Shown one piece after another: positions 45,751 through 55,106 of a stretch of DNA of 64,000 nt. Every line of letters starts with the position of its first letter. Position 1 is the first letter of the stretch. Source of the DNA: JAXMBX01 sp046349635 (GTDB taxonomy: Bacteria; Planctomycetota; Planctomycetia; Planctomycetales; Planctomycetaceae); the NCBI GenBank assembly GCA_046349635.1, contig JAXMBX010000015.1, positions 30,947 to 94,946 of the forward strand, given 5' to 3'. A program made the translations under genes and the position numbers. Below the pieces are notes generated by a model, which was given only the letters and a program-made list of their open reading frames with translations, was not told where the DNA came from and did no database searches.

Positions 45751-46941
45751 GTGGAAGAGAAAAAAACCTTCCGGGCTCGTTGGGTCTTTCCCGTCGGTCA
45801 ACCTCCGCTCGAGAACGGTGTCGTCGAGGTCCAGGGGGACACGATCACGGCAGTCCACAACCGGCCCGGTCCCGTGACGACCGATCTGGGAAACGTCGCC
45901 CTCACTCCCTGTTTCATTAACTGCCACGCACACCTGGAATTCAGCGCGCTCTCCAAGCCCCTGACACCAGCGCAACAGTTTGCCGAGTGGATCAAGGCTC
46001 TCGTAGGTTACCGGCGGGGTTTGAATCCCCAGGAAGTGATCCAGGCGATCGGACAGGGGATCGTCGAATCCCGGGAGGCCGCTTCTGCCGTCGTCGGTGA
46101 AATCGCCACGACCGACTGGCCCCTGGCTTCTCTTCCCGACAGACGCCCCCATCTCGTCGTCTTCCGCGAAATCCTCGCCCGCGACCCCGCCTCGATCCCT
46201 GAGCAGATGCAACGGGCCACGCGGCATCTGGACCTGAAAGGATCACTGCGGGAGACGACCTTTGCACTCAGCCCGCACGCGCCCTACAGCGTCCATCCGG
46301 ATCTGATCCGCGGGCTGGTGAAGTTGGCAGGCGAGCGAAACGCCCCCCTCGCCATGCACCTGGCGGAAACGAAGGAAGAACTCGAACTTCTCACCCACGG
46401 CACGGGACCGCTTGCGGACATGCTCCGCGGCTTCGGCGTGTGGAATGAATCCTTCCTCCCCACCGGCGTTCGCATCCTGGAATATCTCCAAACTCTCCGC
46501 GAACTCTCCCACGCGCTCGTCATCCACGGTAACTATCTCGCCCCCGACGAACTCGACCTCCTTGTCGACAACCCACAACTCACCCTCATCTACTGCCCTC
46601 GCACGCATGCCTTCTTCGGCCACAAGAATCATCCCTGGCAGCGAGCCTTGGAACGAGGGGGCTCAGTCGCGCTGGGAACCGATGGCCGGGGCTCAAATCC
46701 CGACCTCAATCTCTGGGGAGAAGTCCGCTATCTTCGAGCGAATTTCCCGGACGTCAACCCTGCAACCCTGCTCGAACTAGCCACGCATCGCGGCGCCCGG
46801 GCGCTCGGACTGGAAGCGCACTACGGCTCCATTACACCGGGAAAACGCTTCGCCATGACTCCGCACACGATCAATGGTTCCGGAACAGATCCCTACGACC
46901 TGCTCTTCGGTTCGACGGCGAACTCCCAACTCTTACGCTGA
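45751..46941 (+). CDS. Amidohydrolase deaminase, aminodeoxyfutalosine deaminase candidate
   Basis: 396 aa, cytosolic, of the TrzA/Atz/cytosine-deaminase type. Metal ligands: FINCHAHLEF (HxH), HLAETKEE and GTDGRGSNPDLN. SPHAPYSVHPDLI lies in the middle. MqnX-type aminodeoxyfutalosine deaminases belong to this group and have an HAPYS-like segment. With mqnA and mqnC in the same transcription direction 3.4 kb upstream, MqnX is the best guess, but a guanine or adenosine deaminase is possible. It uses GTG as start, 18 bases after the permease stop. Confidence 0.78.
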   Translation: MEEKKTFRARWVFPVGQPPLENGVVEVQGDTITAVHNRPGPVTTDLGNVALTPCFINCHAHLEFSALSKPLTPAQQFAEWIKALVGYRRGLNPQEVIQAIGQGIVESREAASAVVGEIATTDWPLASLPDRRPHLVVFREILARDPASIPEQMQRATRHLDLKGSLRETTFALSPHAPYSVHPDLIRGLVKLAGERNAPLAMHLAETKEELELLTHGTGPLADMLRGFGVWNESFLPTGVRILEYLQTLRELSHALVIHGNYLAPDELDLLVDNPQLTLIYCPRTHAFFGHKNHPWQRALERGGSVALGTDGRGSNPDLNLWGEVRYLRANFPDVNPATLLELATHRGARALGLEAHYGSITPGKRFAMTPHTINGSGTDPYDLLFGSTANSQLLR

Positions 46942-46942
46942 A

Positions 46943-48082
46943 TCACTCCAGTGCCGCTTGCACCGCGTTGGAGCACCGCGCCAGGAACTCGCCGCGCGGG
47001 TCTTGCGGTGTCGTCGTCAGAAACACCAGAAACGCATTCCGCACCGGATCGATCCACAATACGGTCCCCGTCGATCCCCAGTGTCCGTACGAACTCGGAC
47101 TCCACAGATCCCCGAACGTCTCGCTGCGCCCCGGCTGATGCAACCGCCAAGTCCACCCCCACGGGATATGCGACTTTTCCTCCACCGCCAGATCCGGAAA
47201 GCCACCCAGTTGATTCCTCGTTGCCCCCTCCACGCTGGCAGGACTCAGGATCCGGACGTCTCCCAACTTTCCTTTGTTCATCATCATCCGGGCGAACAGC
47301 CCCAGGTCCGCAGGCGTCGTCAGCAAGCCACCCCAAGGGGCGCCCAGCTGTCGCCAATACCGGCTGTTCCAGTTCCAGTCATCCTCCCCCACCTGGTCCT
47401 CGGGCAGGATCGACTCCACAATCCGCTCACTCTTCGGATTGGCGCCCGCGAACCACTCATCCGGTGCCCCAAGAGCCGAGTCTTTCATCCCCAGCGGTTC
47501 CAGAATCTCCTCCCGAAGGTACTGTGAATAATGCCTCCCCGTCACTCGCGTGATGGTCTCTCCCAGCAGTGCGATTCCCATGCTCTGATACTGCACGCTT
47601 CGCCCGGCGGGAAAATCCGGCGTCAATTCGCAAATCTCCTGGATGAATTCGTTGAACGGCGCCTGCCGCTTCCGCAACTCCCGATTGTTCGGCAGCATGT
47701 CCGGCAATCCGGAGGTGTGTGTCATCAGGTGGCGGATCGTGATCCGATGCTTCCGGTGACGCGTGAACTCAGGAATATATTTTTCTACGCGGTCTCCCAG
47801 CGTGAGCAGTCCCTTCTCCACGAGCGTCAAAATCGCGGTTCCGACCAACGGCTTCGTGATCGACGCCACCAGAAAAATCGCATCCTGGCGTATGGGGAGA
47901 GCATCGTTCCCAGGCCCCTGTTTTCCGAACAGAAATGACCGCGTCATCCCTCGGTCATTACCGACGACGATTCCCGCCGAGGCGAGGTCTCCATTTCCGC
48001 ACCAGCCATTAATTAACTGCAACACCCGCTCCCAGCGCTGGGGGTGCAATCCCAACTCGCGAACGTCTTCGACGGGGGTCAT
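46943..48082 (-). CDS. Serine hydrolase, class C beta-lactamase-like
   Basis: About 379 aa from the ATG at 48082. The SxxK nucleophile is FLVASITKPLVG (about residue 60), followed by ITIRHLMTHTSGLPDMLP and a YQSMGIALLGE segment holding the Tyr motif. YGHWGSTGTVLWIDP near the end corresponds to the third (HxG-like) motif. No leader is present, so it is cytosolic or unclear; such proteins act as peptidases or esterases. It is downstream of a GDPD gene in the same direction. Confidence 0.85.
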   Translation of the reverse strand: MTPVEDVRELGLHPQRWERVLQLINGWCGNGDLASAGIVVGNDRGMTRSFLFGKQGPGNDALPIRQDAIFLVASITKPLVGTAILTLVEKGLLTLGDRVEKYIPEFTRHRKHRITIRHLMTHTSGLPDMLPNNRELRKRQAPFNEFIQEICELTPDFPAGRSVQYQSMGIALLGETITRVTGRHYSQYLREEILEPLGMKDSALGAPDEWFAGANPKSERIVESILPEDQVGEDDWNWNSRYWRQLGAPWGGLLTTPADLGLFARMMMNKGKLGDVRILSPASVEGATRNQLGGFPDLAVEEKSHIPWGWTWRLHQPGRSETFGDLWSPSSYGHWGSTGTVLWIDPVRNAFLVFLTTTPQDPRGEFLARCSNAVQAALE

Positions 48083-48102
48083 GTTGTCCTCAGTTGCGGA
48101 GT

Positions 48103-48975
48103 CTATGGAGATGCCTGTGACAAACGGTTCAACTGCTCGCGTAGAAATGCAGGGCGATCCGTCGTGATCGAATCGAAACCCAACCCTTGAAAATAGCGCC
48201 CCAGATCCGGGTCGTTGATTGTCCACGCATGGCATTCCAGTTTCGCCGCCCGCAACTTCTCCACGAACTCCTTGACCACGACCCCACGCTCCGCCTGCGT
48301 ATCCAGACCATGCGCATCAATCTCTTTCAGCTTCGCGAGGACGCTTTCGGTGGAAGGTTTATACTCACCCGTCTCCTTGTCCTTCTTGTATCCCACCAGC
48401 CAATAGGCCTTGATATGGGGGATCTGTCGCCGTGTTTCCCGGATCACTTTGTCGTCAAAGCAGATCACCACCGTCTGCTCGGGGGCCAGCGTAGACTTGG
48501 CGAGGGCCGTCTTGAGAACCGGGACGATCTCCCCGCCGCATTTGATTTCAATCAGGATCTTCTTCCCTTTCGGAACGATCGCCAATACCTCTTCCAGAGT
48601 CGGCATCTGCTCTCCCCGGAATTTCTCCCCTTTCCACGCTCCCACGTCCAGCTTGCGCAGTTCGGTCAGCGACGATTTCGGAATTTCCAAGTCGACACCC
48701 GCCGTCCGCTTCGTTCGAGCATCGTGACTGCAGACGATCTGATGATCCCTCGTCAGGTAGAAATCCCCCTCAATCGCGTCCGCTCCCTGCTCCCACGCCA
48801 GTCGAAACGCCGCCAGCGTGTTTTCCGGTGCGTCATAGGATGCCCCCCGATGCGCCACAATCTGCTGCGCCATTGCCGAATTACCTTCACACATGCATAA
48901 CAAAGAAAGCATCACCCCAAGGCACGCAGTCCGCATCGAAATGGGACGGTGAATTACCGGCCGGCGATAATCCAT
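48103..48975 (-). CDS. Glycerophosphodiester phosphodiesterase, exported
   Basis: About 290 aa from the ATG at 48975. The signal peptide lies at about residues 14-35 (MRTACLGVMLSLLCMCE, cut near AMA/QQ). Family marks: IVAHRGASYDAPENTLAAF, DAIEGDFYLTRDHQIVCSHD and the substrate Lys/Glu region KKILIEIKCGG, ending GFDSITTDRPAFL. It hydrolyses glycerophosphodiesters to glycerol-3-phosphate plus an alcohol outside the cytoplasm. An alternative start is the ATG at 48936, directly before the hydrophobic leader. Confidence 0.9.
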   Translation of the reverse strand: MDYRRPVIHRPISMRTACLGVMLSLLCMCEGNSAMAQQIVAHRGASYDAPENTLAAFRLAWEQGADAIEGDFYLTRDHQIVCSHDARTKRTAGVDLEIPKSSLTELRKLDVGAWKGEKFRGEQMPTLEEVLAIVPKGKKILIEIKCGGEIVPVLKTALAKSTLAPEQTVVICFDDKVIRETRRQIPHIKAYWLVGYKKDKETGEYKPSTESVLAKLKEIDAHGLDTQAERGVVVKEFVEKLRAAKLECHAWTINDPDLGRYFQGLGFDSITTDRPAFLREQLNRLSQASP

Positions 48976-49214
48976 GAATCCAACCTTACTACGATTGAGC
49001 AAAAAGCAATTTTGGAGAGAAAGAACTCTAAGGACAGCAAACGGGCTTTAGCCTACCATCCTCTCCCATGACCTTCCACAACCTTTCCGCTTCCCTCACG
49101 CTCTTTCGCTATCTCTCCCTCTCTTGTCACTCCGATCCCCGTTTTCATCCAGTTCCCCTTTTCTTACAGTATAGGTCCGGAATCGCTCATCCCTGACTTC
49201 AGGATATTGCGCAC

Positions 49215-50561
49215 ATGCCCTCTGATCCGCATCTCATTCCCGAGGAACTGGAAACCGTTCACGGCCTTCATAAGCGACTGTATCACGGAAAGATTTCCTG
49301 CCGTGAAATTCTCGCGCACGTCCTGGAACAGATCGACCGCTGGGAACCGACGATTCACGCCTGGGTCTCGATACACAAGGACGCCGCGCTTGAACAGGCC
49401 CGCAAGTTGGACGCCGAACGGGAAGCAGGACACATTCGCGGACCCCTCCACGGTATTCCGCTCGGAATCAAGGATCTCTATGACTGGGAAGGTCTCCCCA
49501 CCGCCGCAGGCTATGCTCCCTGGGAAGAACTCCGCGCCGCGGCCGATGCGCCTGTCGTCGCTCGGTTACGCGCGGCGGGAGCGGTGCTGCTGGGGAAAAC
49601 CGTCACCACTCAGTTCGCGAGTTTCGACCCTCCCGTCACCCGTAATCCCTGGAATGTCGCACGGACCACCGGTGGCTCTTCCAGCGGTTCCGCCGCCGCA
49701 GTCGCGACCGGCATGTGCATCGCCGCGATGGGCTCACAAACCGGCGGTTCCATCACCCGCCCCGCCACTTATTGCGGTGTCGCCGGCTTCAAACCTTCCT
49801 TTGGCGTCATCGAACTGGAAGGGATCATCCCGCTGGCCCCCGCCATGGACCATCCCGGCCCGATGGCCCGCTCCGTCCGAGATCTCGCCATCATCAGCGG
49901 CCTCCTCGCTCCCACCGTCTGTGGTGATCCCGTCGAATGGGTCAACGCCCCCCTCATTACACCACCGCGCATCGGCATCCTCCGCGAGCAATTCGAAACC
50001 CTCGCCGATCCGATCTATCACACCCGCATGCGGGAAGTCGCAAACATTTTCCGTGCCGCTGGGGCGACATTGCTCGATGTCCCTCTGTTTCCTGGTTTTG
50101 AAGAAGTCATCCGCATGCATCGCCGCATCATGGCGACCGAAGCTGCCCGCTATCATCGCGAACGACTCGCCACCCAGCGTGAGCATATCCTTCCCTGGGT
50201 CACCAGCCTCATGGAAGAAGGCTTGAAAACTACGGAAGAAGAATATCAGGACGCGATCGCTCATCAGCTCAACGCCAAATCCCTCGTCCCGGAACTCTTT
50301 CGTCATTGTGACGTCGTCATCTGCCCCGCCACTTCCGGCCCGGCTCCCGATGCCTCCTCCACCGGCAACCCCTGCATGAATTCCCCTTCCAGCTTTCTGG
50401 GAATCCCCGCCGCTTCATTCCCCATAGGCCTGAGCGACGACCACATGCCACTCGGCCTGCAGATTCTCGGTCCAGCCATGGCCGATAAACAGGTTCTCCA
50501 AGTTGCCCTCTGGTGCGAAACCATCTGGCAACAGGCACAAAGCGGGGATGTCGTACCATGA
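49215..50561 (+). CDS. Amidase signature family hydrolase
   Basis: 448 aa. The Ser-cisSer-Lys triad is visible: Lys in LGIKDLYDWEG, the Gly/Ser signature TTGGSSSGSAAAVATG, and SQTGGSITRPATYCGVAGFKP holding the cis-Ser and nucleophile region. The C-terminus is CPATSGPAP with a metabolite-amidase-like end. The substrate (amide, urea-like or peptide-like) is not fixed. It starts the three-gene operon and overlaps the next ATG (ATGA, 50558-50561). Confidence 0.9.
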   Translation: MPSDPHLIPEELETVHGLHKRLYHGKISCREILAHVLEQIDRWEPTIHAWVSIHKDAALEQARKLDAEREAGHIRGPLHGIPLGIKDLYDWEGLPTAAGYAPWEELRAAADAPVVARLRAAGAVLLGKTVTTQFASFDPPVTRNPWNVARTTGGSSSGSAAAVATGMCIAAMGSQTGGSITRPATYCGVAGFKPSFGVIELEGIIPLAPAMDHPGPMARSVRDLAIISGLLAPTVCGDPVEWVNAPLITPPRIGILREQFETLADPIYHTRMREVANIFRAAGATLLDVPLFPGFEEVIRMHRRIMATEAARYHRERLATQREHILPWVTSLMEEGLKTTEEEYQDAIAHQLNAKSLVPELFRHCDVVICPATSGPAPDASSTGNPCMNSPSSFLGIPAASFPIGLSDDHMPLGLQILGPAMADKQVLQVALWCETIWQQAQSGDVVP

Positions 50562-51745
50562 CCACCCCCCCCGAATTTCGCTGGGACTGGTCCGCCCCTC
50601 GTCAGGTCTGTTTTGGCTGGGGACGGCGGAAAGAACTCGGCGAACTCGCTCAAACGGTCGGTCGCCGCGCCTGGCTCGTCTGTGGCTCCCGAACCCTGAA
50701 AGCTGATTCCCTTTGGCAGGAGATGCTCCACTCTCTCGAATCCGCAGGAGTTCCCGCGCTCGATCTCGCCACTCTCACCCGCGAACCACTCGTCGCTGAT
50801 GTCGATGACGCCGTCCGTTCCCTCACCAACGCCGGTCTTGCCGACGGAGACTTTCTCCTCGCGATCGGCGGCGGCTCAGCCATCGACCTCGCCAAGGCGG
50901 TTGCCGCCCTCGCTCCTCAATCCGCTTCCACAAGCGCCCTGGAATATCTCGAAGGGGTCGGCACTGGTCGTAAACTGATCGAAGCACCTCTCCCCGTTTT
51001 CGCGGTTCCCACCACCTCCGGAACAGGCGCCGAGGCCACCCGCAACGCGGTCATCTCCTCATTTGATCCGACCTTCAAGAAAAGCCTCCGTTCCCCCCGC
51101 ATGGTCCCGCAGGTGGCCTTGCTCGATCCTGAGTTGACGGTTTCAAATTCCCCGCAGGTCACCGCGCATTCCGGTCTGGATGCCCTCACCCAACTCCTCG
51201 AAAGTTACATCTCCCGCCGCGCGGCACCGTTGACCGACAACCTCTGTCTTGAAGGACTACAGGGGATCATCCCCGCGTTGAAATCCGCTTATCGCGATGG
51301 CACGACACCGGAACCCAGAATCCGCATGGCTTACGCCGCCCACCTCTCCGGCCTCGCTCTCGCGAACTCCGGCCTCGGCATCGCGCATGGTCTCGCTGCC
51401 GCCCTCGGAGTTCATGCCGACGTCCCTCATGGTCTCGCCTGCGCCGCCATGCTTCCTCTGGCATTACGGATCAACGCCCAAGTCGCCGGCGAAAAACTCG
51501 CCCGCGTCGCCGCACTCTGGGATGCCCCCCCTTCGCTGGGTGTTGATTCCTCCATCCAATTCGTCCGCGACCGCATCGACGAACTCCTCCACGAACTCCA
51601 CATCCCCCGCACCTGGAATGGATTGGTAGTAAAGCGAGAACAGATCCGTGCTATTGTGCGCAGCTCGCACGGCAACAGTCGGGACGGAAACCCCTGTTCC
51701 ATCACAGATGAAGAGCTCACGTCACTTCTGGAGGAGATCCCGTGA
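50558..51745 (+). CDS. Iron-containing alcohol dehydrogenase-like protein with changed metal ligands
   Basis: 395 aa. NAD-binding GGGSAIDLAKAVA and FAVPTTSGTGAEAT are typical of type III (Fe) alcohol dehydrogenases. In the classic metal site (Asp, His, His, His) this protein keeps the Asp in HSGLDALTQLLESY and a His in VPHGLACA. The first His has become Gln (DALTQ), and the second, usually in an HG-MAHPLG-like stretch, is Ala (HGLAAALG). Metal preference or activity may differ, as in the maleylacetate-reductase-like subgroup. It overlaps both neighbours by four bases. Confidence 0.85.
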   Translation: MTTPPEFRWDWSAPRQVCFGWGRRKELGELAQTVGRRAWLVCGSRTLKADSLWQEMLHSLESAGVPALDLATLTREPLVADVDDAVRSLTNAGLADGDFLLAIGGGSAIDLAKAVAALAPQSASTSALEYLEGVGTGRKLIEAPLPVFAVPTTSGTGAEATRNAVISSFDPTFKKSLRSPRMVPQVALLDPELTVSNSPQVTAHSGLDALTQLLESYISRRAAPLTDNLCLEGLQGIIPALKSAYRDGTTPEPRIRMAYAAHLSGLALANSGLGIAHGLAAALGVHADVPHGLACAAMLPLALRINAQVAGEKLARVAALWDAPPSLGVDSSIQFVRDRIDELLHELHIPRTWNGLVVKREQIRAIVRSSHGNSRDGNPCSITDEELTSLLEEIP

Positions 51746-52635
51746 TCCTCGTCGCCGGTCTTTCCCCCGCCTGGCAACAAATTCTGGCCTTCGACCAGTT
51801 TCAACTGGGACAGGTCAACCGTGCCGCCGAATGCCACTGGTGTGCCTCGGGCAAGGTGCTGAACGTCGGCATCGCTGCCCATCATCTCGCTGCAGAAACC
51901 ACCGTCTTGACACTTCTCGGTGGAAAGACCGGCGAACTGGCCCGCGAAGACTGCGAACGTCTCGGCGTCCCCTTAATCGCTATTCCCTCCGCCACCCCCA
52001 CCCGCGTTTGCACCACTCTTCTGGATCGCGGGACGGGGACGATCACCGAACTCGTCGAAAACGCCGCCCCCGTCACTAACGAGGAATTATCCTGCTTCGC
52101 CACCGAGTATCGCACTCTCGTGCGGCGCGCCTCCGTGGTCGTTCTCACCGGCTCACTCCCTGCGGGAATCCCGGTGACGTTCTATCGGGATCTGTTGCGC
52201 GAAACATCCATTCCTGCGATCCTGGATATCCGTGGCCCGGAATTACTCGCAGCCCTGCCGCTACGTCCCTGGCTTGTCAAACCGAACCGGGAGGAACTCG
52301 GCAAGACCTTTCCCGGGACCGACAAGAATGATTTAAACGCCGCTCTGGGCAATCTTATCGAGCTCGGCGCGGAACACGTCCTGATCTCTCAGGGAGGGGA
52401 ATCCCTCCACCTGATGCACGCCGGGGGACATCAGGAATTCCAGCCCCCATCGATCCGCGTCGTCAATCCGATCGGTTGCGGCGATTCTCTCGCCGCGGGG
52501 ATCGCCGTCGCCCGAGATCAGGGGGAGTCGGTGGAGCAGGCGGTCCGCTGGGGAATGGCTGCGGCGGCGGCAAATGCAGCCGACTTGCTCCCCGCCCGCT
52601 TTCGACTGGCCAATGTCAGGGAATTCCTCCGCTGA
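51742..52635 (+). CDS. PfkB-family sugar kinase (1-phosphofructokinase/tagatose-6-phosphate kinase type)
   Basis: 297 aa. It starts MILVAGLSPAWQQIL, as phosphosugar kinases of this group do, with SGKVLNVGIAAHHLAA, LTGSLPAGIP, KPNREELGKTF and the ATP-binding end NPIGCGDSLAAGIA with the catalytic Asp. A GTG start overlaps the ADH stop by four bases. The phosphorylated substrate is probably a ketose phosphate or a product of the other two enzymes. It converges on the large zinc-ribbon gene. Confidence 0.88.
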   Translation: MILVAGLSPAWQQILAFDQFQLGQVNRAAECHWCASGKVLNVGIAAHHLAAETTVLTLLGGKTGELAREDCERLGVPLIAIPSATPTRVCTTLLDRGTGTITELVENAAPVTNEELSCFATEYRTLVRRASVVVLTGSLPAGIPVTFYRDLLRETSIPAILDIRGPELLAALPLRPWLVKPNREELGKTFPGTDKNDLNAALGNLIELGAEHVLISQGGESLHLMHAGGHQEFQPPSIRVVNPIGCGDSLAAGIAVARDQGESVEQAVRWGMAAAAANAADLLPARFRLANVREFLR

Positions 52636-52675
52636 GCCTCGCTGCTCGTGATCCCCTCATCCCGCCAATGGGAGC

Positions 52676-54694
52676 CTACACGGGAGGCTCGTAGTCATCC
52701 TTTTCTTCGTCCTCGTCACCGGATGCGGCCTTCTTTCCCTTCGATTTCTTGCCTTTGATGAGCTTAACGTCACTGTGTCGCAGGTCACTCCAGCCCAGCG
52801 ACGGCCAATAGGCGAATGGGAACATGAACAGCCCCAGCGCAAACGACTTGTCCTGGTCAAACTTTGCCGCGATGTCCTCCATCACGGCTTTCCGAATCCA
52901 GGGGACCAGCAGCGCTAGAAAGGAGTTCGGATCTCGACCGGCCAGTTTCATCACCGTCATCCCGTTGGAACCCGGAATGAGCGACAGATAGCCCGGCTCT
53001 CCAAACTTCATAAATGTCACCCAGCGCCCCGCCGTTGAGAACTGGATCGCCGCCCCGAAGGCGGCTCCAAACCCTGCGGCGATCCACACCTGGACATTTT
53101 CCGGTGGAATTCCCTGCTCGCTCAAAAATGTCTTCATGATCGCGTACCAGGTCTTCTGCGCATTTACCTGGAGGTAAGCCACGATGAAGTAACCCGCGCC
53201 GGCGAACAAGACGGGAAGCCATGCCAGCGACATGGCCACCGACATCCCAATCGCTTTGGGACGCTTGATGACCTTCACCTCGCGGACCGGCATGTCGCTC
53301 TTCGACACATAAACCTTCTCCGGAACTTCCGCCACCAGTTCCAGAGGCTTCTTGAAGATCTGGACGTACATCGACATCGAACGGGCCAGAAATACGCTGC
53401 TGACCGCCCACCAGGCAGCACATCCCATCAAGCACCCAATGACGGTCCACCCCTCCTCCGCCAGTCCAGGAATCTCCTTGAATTGCGGCTCCTGAGGGGG
53501 ACTTGTTCCCTTGAGCAGCTTTTCCTTCTCGATCGAATACTGCCGGTATTCCGTGTGATATGACTCCAGGTATTCCAGTTTCGGCAGCAGGTCCGTGCCA
53601 TAAATCGCCCCCACCGCTGCCAGCCCCGCCAACGGAACGAGGTTCACCGTCAGGAACAGCAACCACCAGAACAACGTCGGCCCTAACAGTCGGAAAAACA
53701 GCGGCGCCAGCTTGGGCATCACCCACGCCCGGCTCTGCACCGGCATCGTGAAATGCCCCATCGCAATCGGGAACATCAGAAAGACCAGGCCGTTCAGCAC
53801 ACCGAAGATAATTCCTCCCGCCAGATCATTCCCCGAGCGGGAGAGCACCCACCAGATCACTCCCCCCAAGATCAATGTCGGCAGCAGAAAAATCAGTGAC
53901 CAGAATACGAACTTCAATCCGTAAGCAATGCACGTGAACGGATCATAATTCACCCGCAGTTTCAGCAATCGTTTGGACAGCACCGAGTGCGTCGTTTCGA
54001 CAGTCATGTGCCACTGCCAGCCGATCGCCGACATGAAACACAGGACCATGATCACCCCTATGAACGCCTTCGGCGGGAGCGTGACGCACCAGAAGAACGC
54101 CATCGCGAGCAGACAACCCAGCCCCACACCCATCAGGATGTACAACTCGGACTTGGCGATCAGGCCTTTATATTCCATCAGGAAACGCCAGGACTCACCA
54201 AACGCTCCCCGATAAAATGCCGAGGCGTTCACCGTCCCTTTGGCTTTCTGCTCCGGCAATTCCCCCGTCGCCTGATCCACCCCGCACACCGGGCAAAGCG
54301 CATCTTCGTCCGATATCCGCGCGCCGCACTTGATGCACACCGTCGCGTGCTTGTCCTCGACCTCTTTCAGGTTCAGGTTGGTCAGGAACTCGCGGCTGTC
54401 TGCCAGTTCATCAGGGGCCTTGGTCGGAATTTTTTGCTTCCCCGAAGTCGTTCGGGGCAATTTCCCCGTCTCGGTACGAGGCAATTTCCCAGAAGGATTT
54501 GCCCCCCCCGGAACAGATTTCTGCGGTCCGGTCGGCGTGGCGGGAGCAGCGCTCTCCTGCTTCACGATCTCCGGCGCATCCTCCGGTACCTTGATCTTTG
54601 TCTGGCATCCCGGACAACGGACACTCTTGCCCCGCACCGTGTCGGGGGCATTCAGTTTTTTCTGACAACTCGGACAGACAATACGGATCGCCAT
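52676..54694 (-). CDS. Large zinc-ribbon membrane protein of unknown function
   Basis: 672 aa. Two zinc ribbons at the N-terminus: CPSCQKKLN...CPGCQTKIKVP (about residues 8-37) and CIKCGARI...CPVCGVDQ (about 119-139). A Pro/Thr/Lys-rich linker separates them and carries the repeated SGKLPRT motif. About eight to ten helices follow between 180 and 620, and the tail is very acidic and Lys-rich (KGKKSKGKKAASGDEDEEKDDYEPP). Pairs of cytosolic ribbons on a polytopic domain are frequent in planctomycetes, with no known role. Confidence 0.8.
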   Translation of the reverse strand: MAIRIVCPSCQKKLNAPDTVRGKSVRCPGCQTKIKVPEDAPEIVKQESAAPATPTGPQKSVPGGANPSGKLPRTETGKLPRTTSGKQKIPTKAPDELADSREFLTNLNLKEVEDKHATVCIKCGARISDEDALCPVCGVDQATGELPEQKAKGTVNASAFYRGAFGESWRFLMEYKGLIAKSELYILMGVGLGCLLAMAFFWCVTLPPKAFIGVIMVLCFMSAIGWQWHMTVETTHSVLSKRLLKLRVNYDPFTCIAYGLKFVFWSLIFLLPTLILGGVIWWVLSRSGNDLAGGIIFGVLNGLVFLMFPIAMGHFTMPVQSRAWVMPKLAPLFFRLLGPTLFWWLLFLTVNLVPLAGLAAVGAIYGTDLLPKLEYLESYHTEYRQYSIEKEKLLKGTSPPQEPQFKEIPGLAEEGWTVIGCLMGCAAWWAVSSVFLARSMSMYVQIFKKPLELVAEVPEKVYVSKSDMPVREVKVIKRPKAIGMSVAMSLAWLPVLFAGAGYFIVAYLQVNAQKTWYAIMKTFLSEQGIPPENVQVWIAAGFGAAFGAAIQFSTAGRWVTFMKFGEPGYLSLIPGSNGMTVMKLAGRDPNSFLALLVPWIRKAVMEDIAAKFDQDKSFALGLFMFPFAYWPSLGWSDLRHSDVKLIKGKKSKGKKAASGDEDEEKDDYEPPV

Positions 54695-55106
54695 GCGAGA
54701 CTCAAATCCTTACGAGCGGAATTCCACCGGCTGGGGCCTGGAAGCCCGCTTCTTCTCCCCACCGGAATCCTTCCACTTTAATCAACCGGAGTAGTCAACG
54801 CATCAGAAAACCCGCATCCATTCTCCTCCCAGGGCTGTAAATGCCCTGTTTCCAGACCTGTGAAGATCCGTTCAAGTTTTTGAACGGTCCTGTCAATTCC
54901 GCTCGCTATCCCGCGACCGGCGATCATCACCCCCCCCGGAGGGCAAACCGAATTCTGGAGGGGCAAAAAAACGGGAGGTGGCTAAGCCCAAACCTCGCGC
55001 CATCTCTCACTCGGCTTGGACTTAAACCACCTCCGAAAGTGATCTTGGCCCAAACTGGTGACACAAAGTGGCACGGCAAATCGAAATTCGCGACGTTTTT
55101 CCGATT
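54695..55106. other. Intergenic region, 412 bases
   Basis: Lies before the start of the zinc-ribbon gene and after the stop of the LEPR-XLL-like gene. It contains the terminator at 54964-55034 and must contain the zinc-ribbon promoter. No gene is supported here. Confidence 0.5.
54964..55034 (-). terminator. Long-stem terminator after LEPR-XLL-like copy 2
   Basis: On the minus strand, GGAGGTGGTTTAAGTCCAAG pairs with CTTAGCCACCTCC-type sequence over about 20 bases with a few G-U pairs, and the stem is followed by GTTTTTTT. The stem starts 73 bases after the stop codon. Confidence 0.75.
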
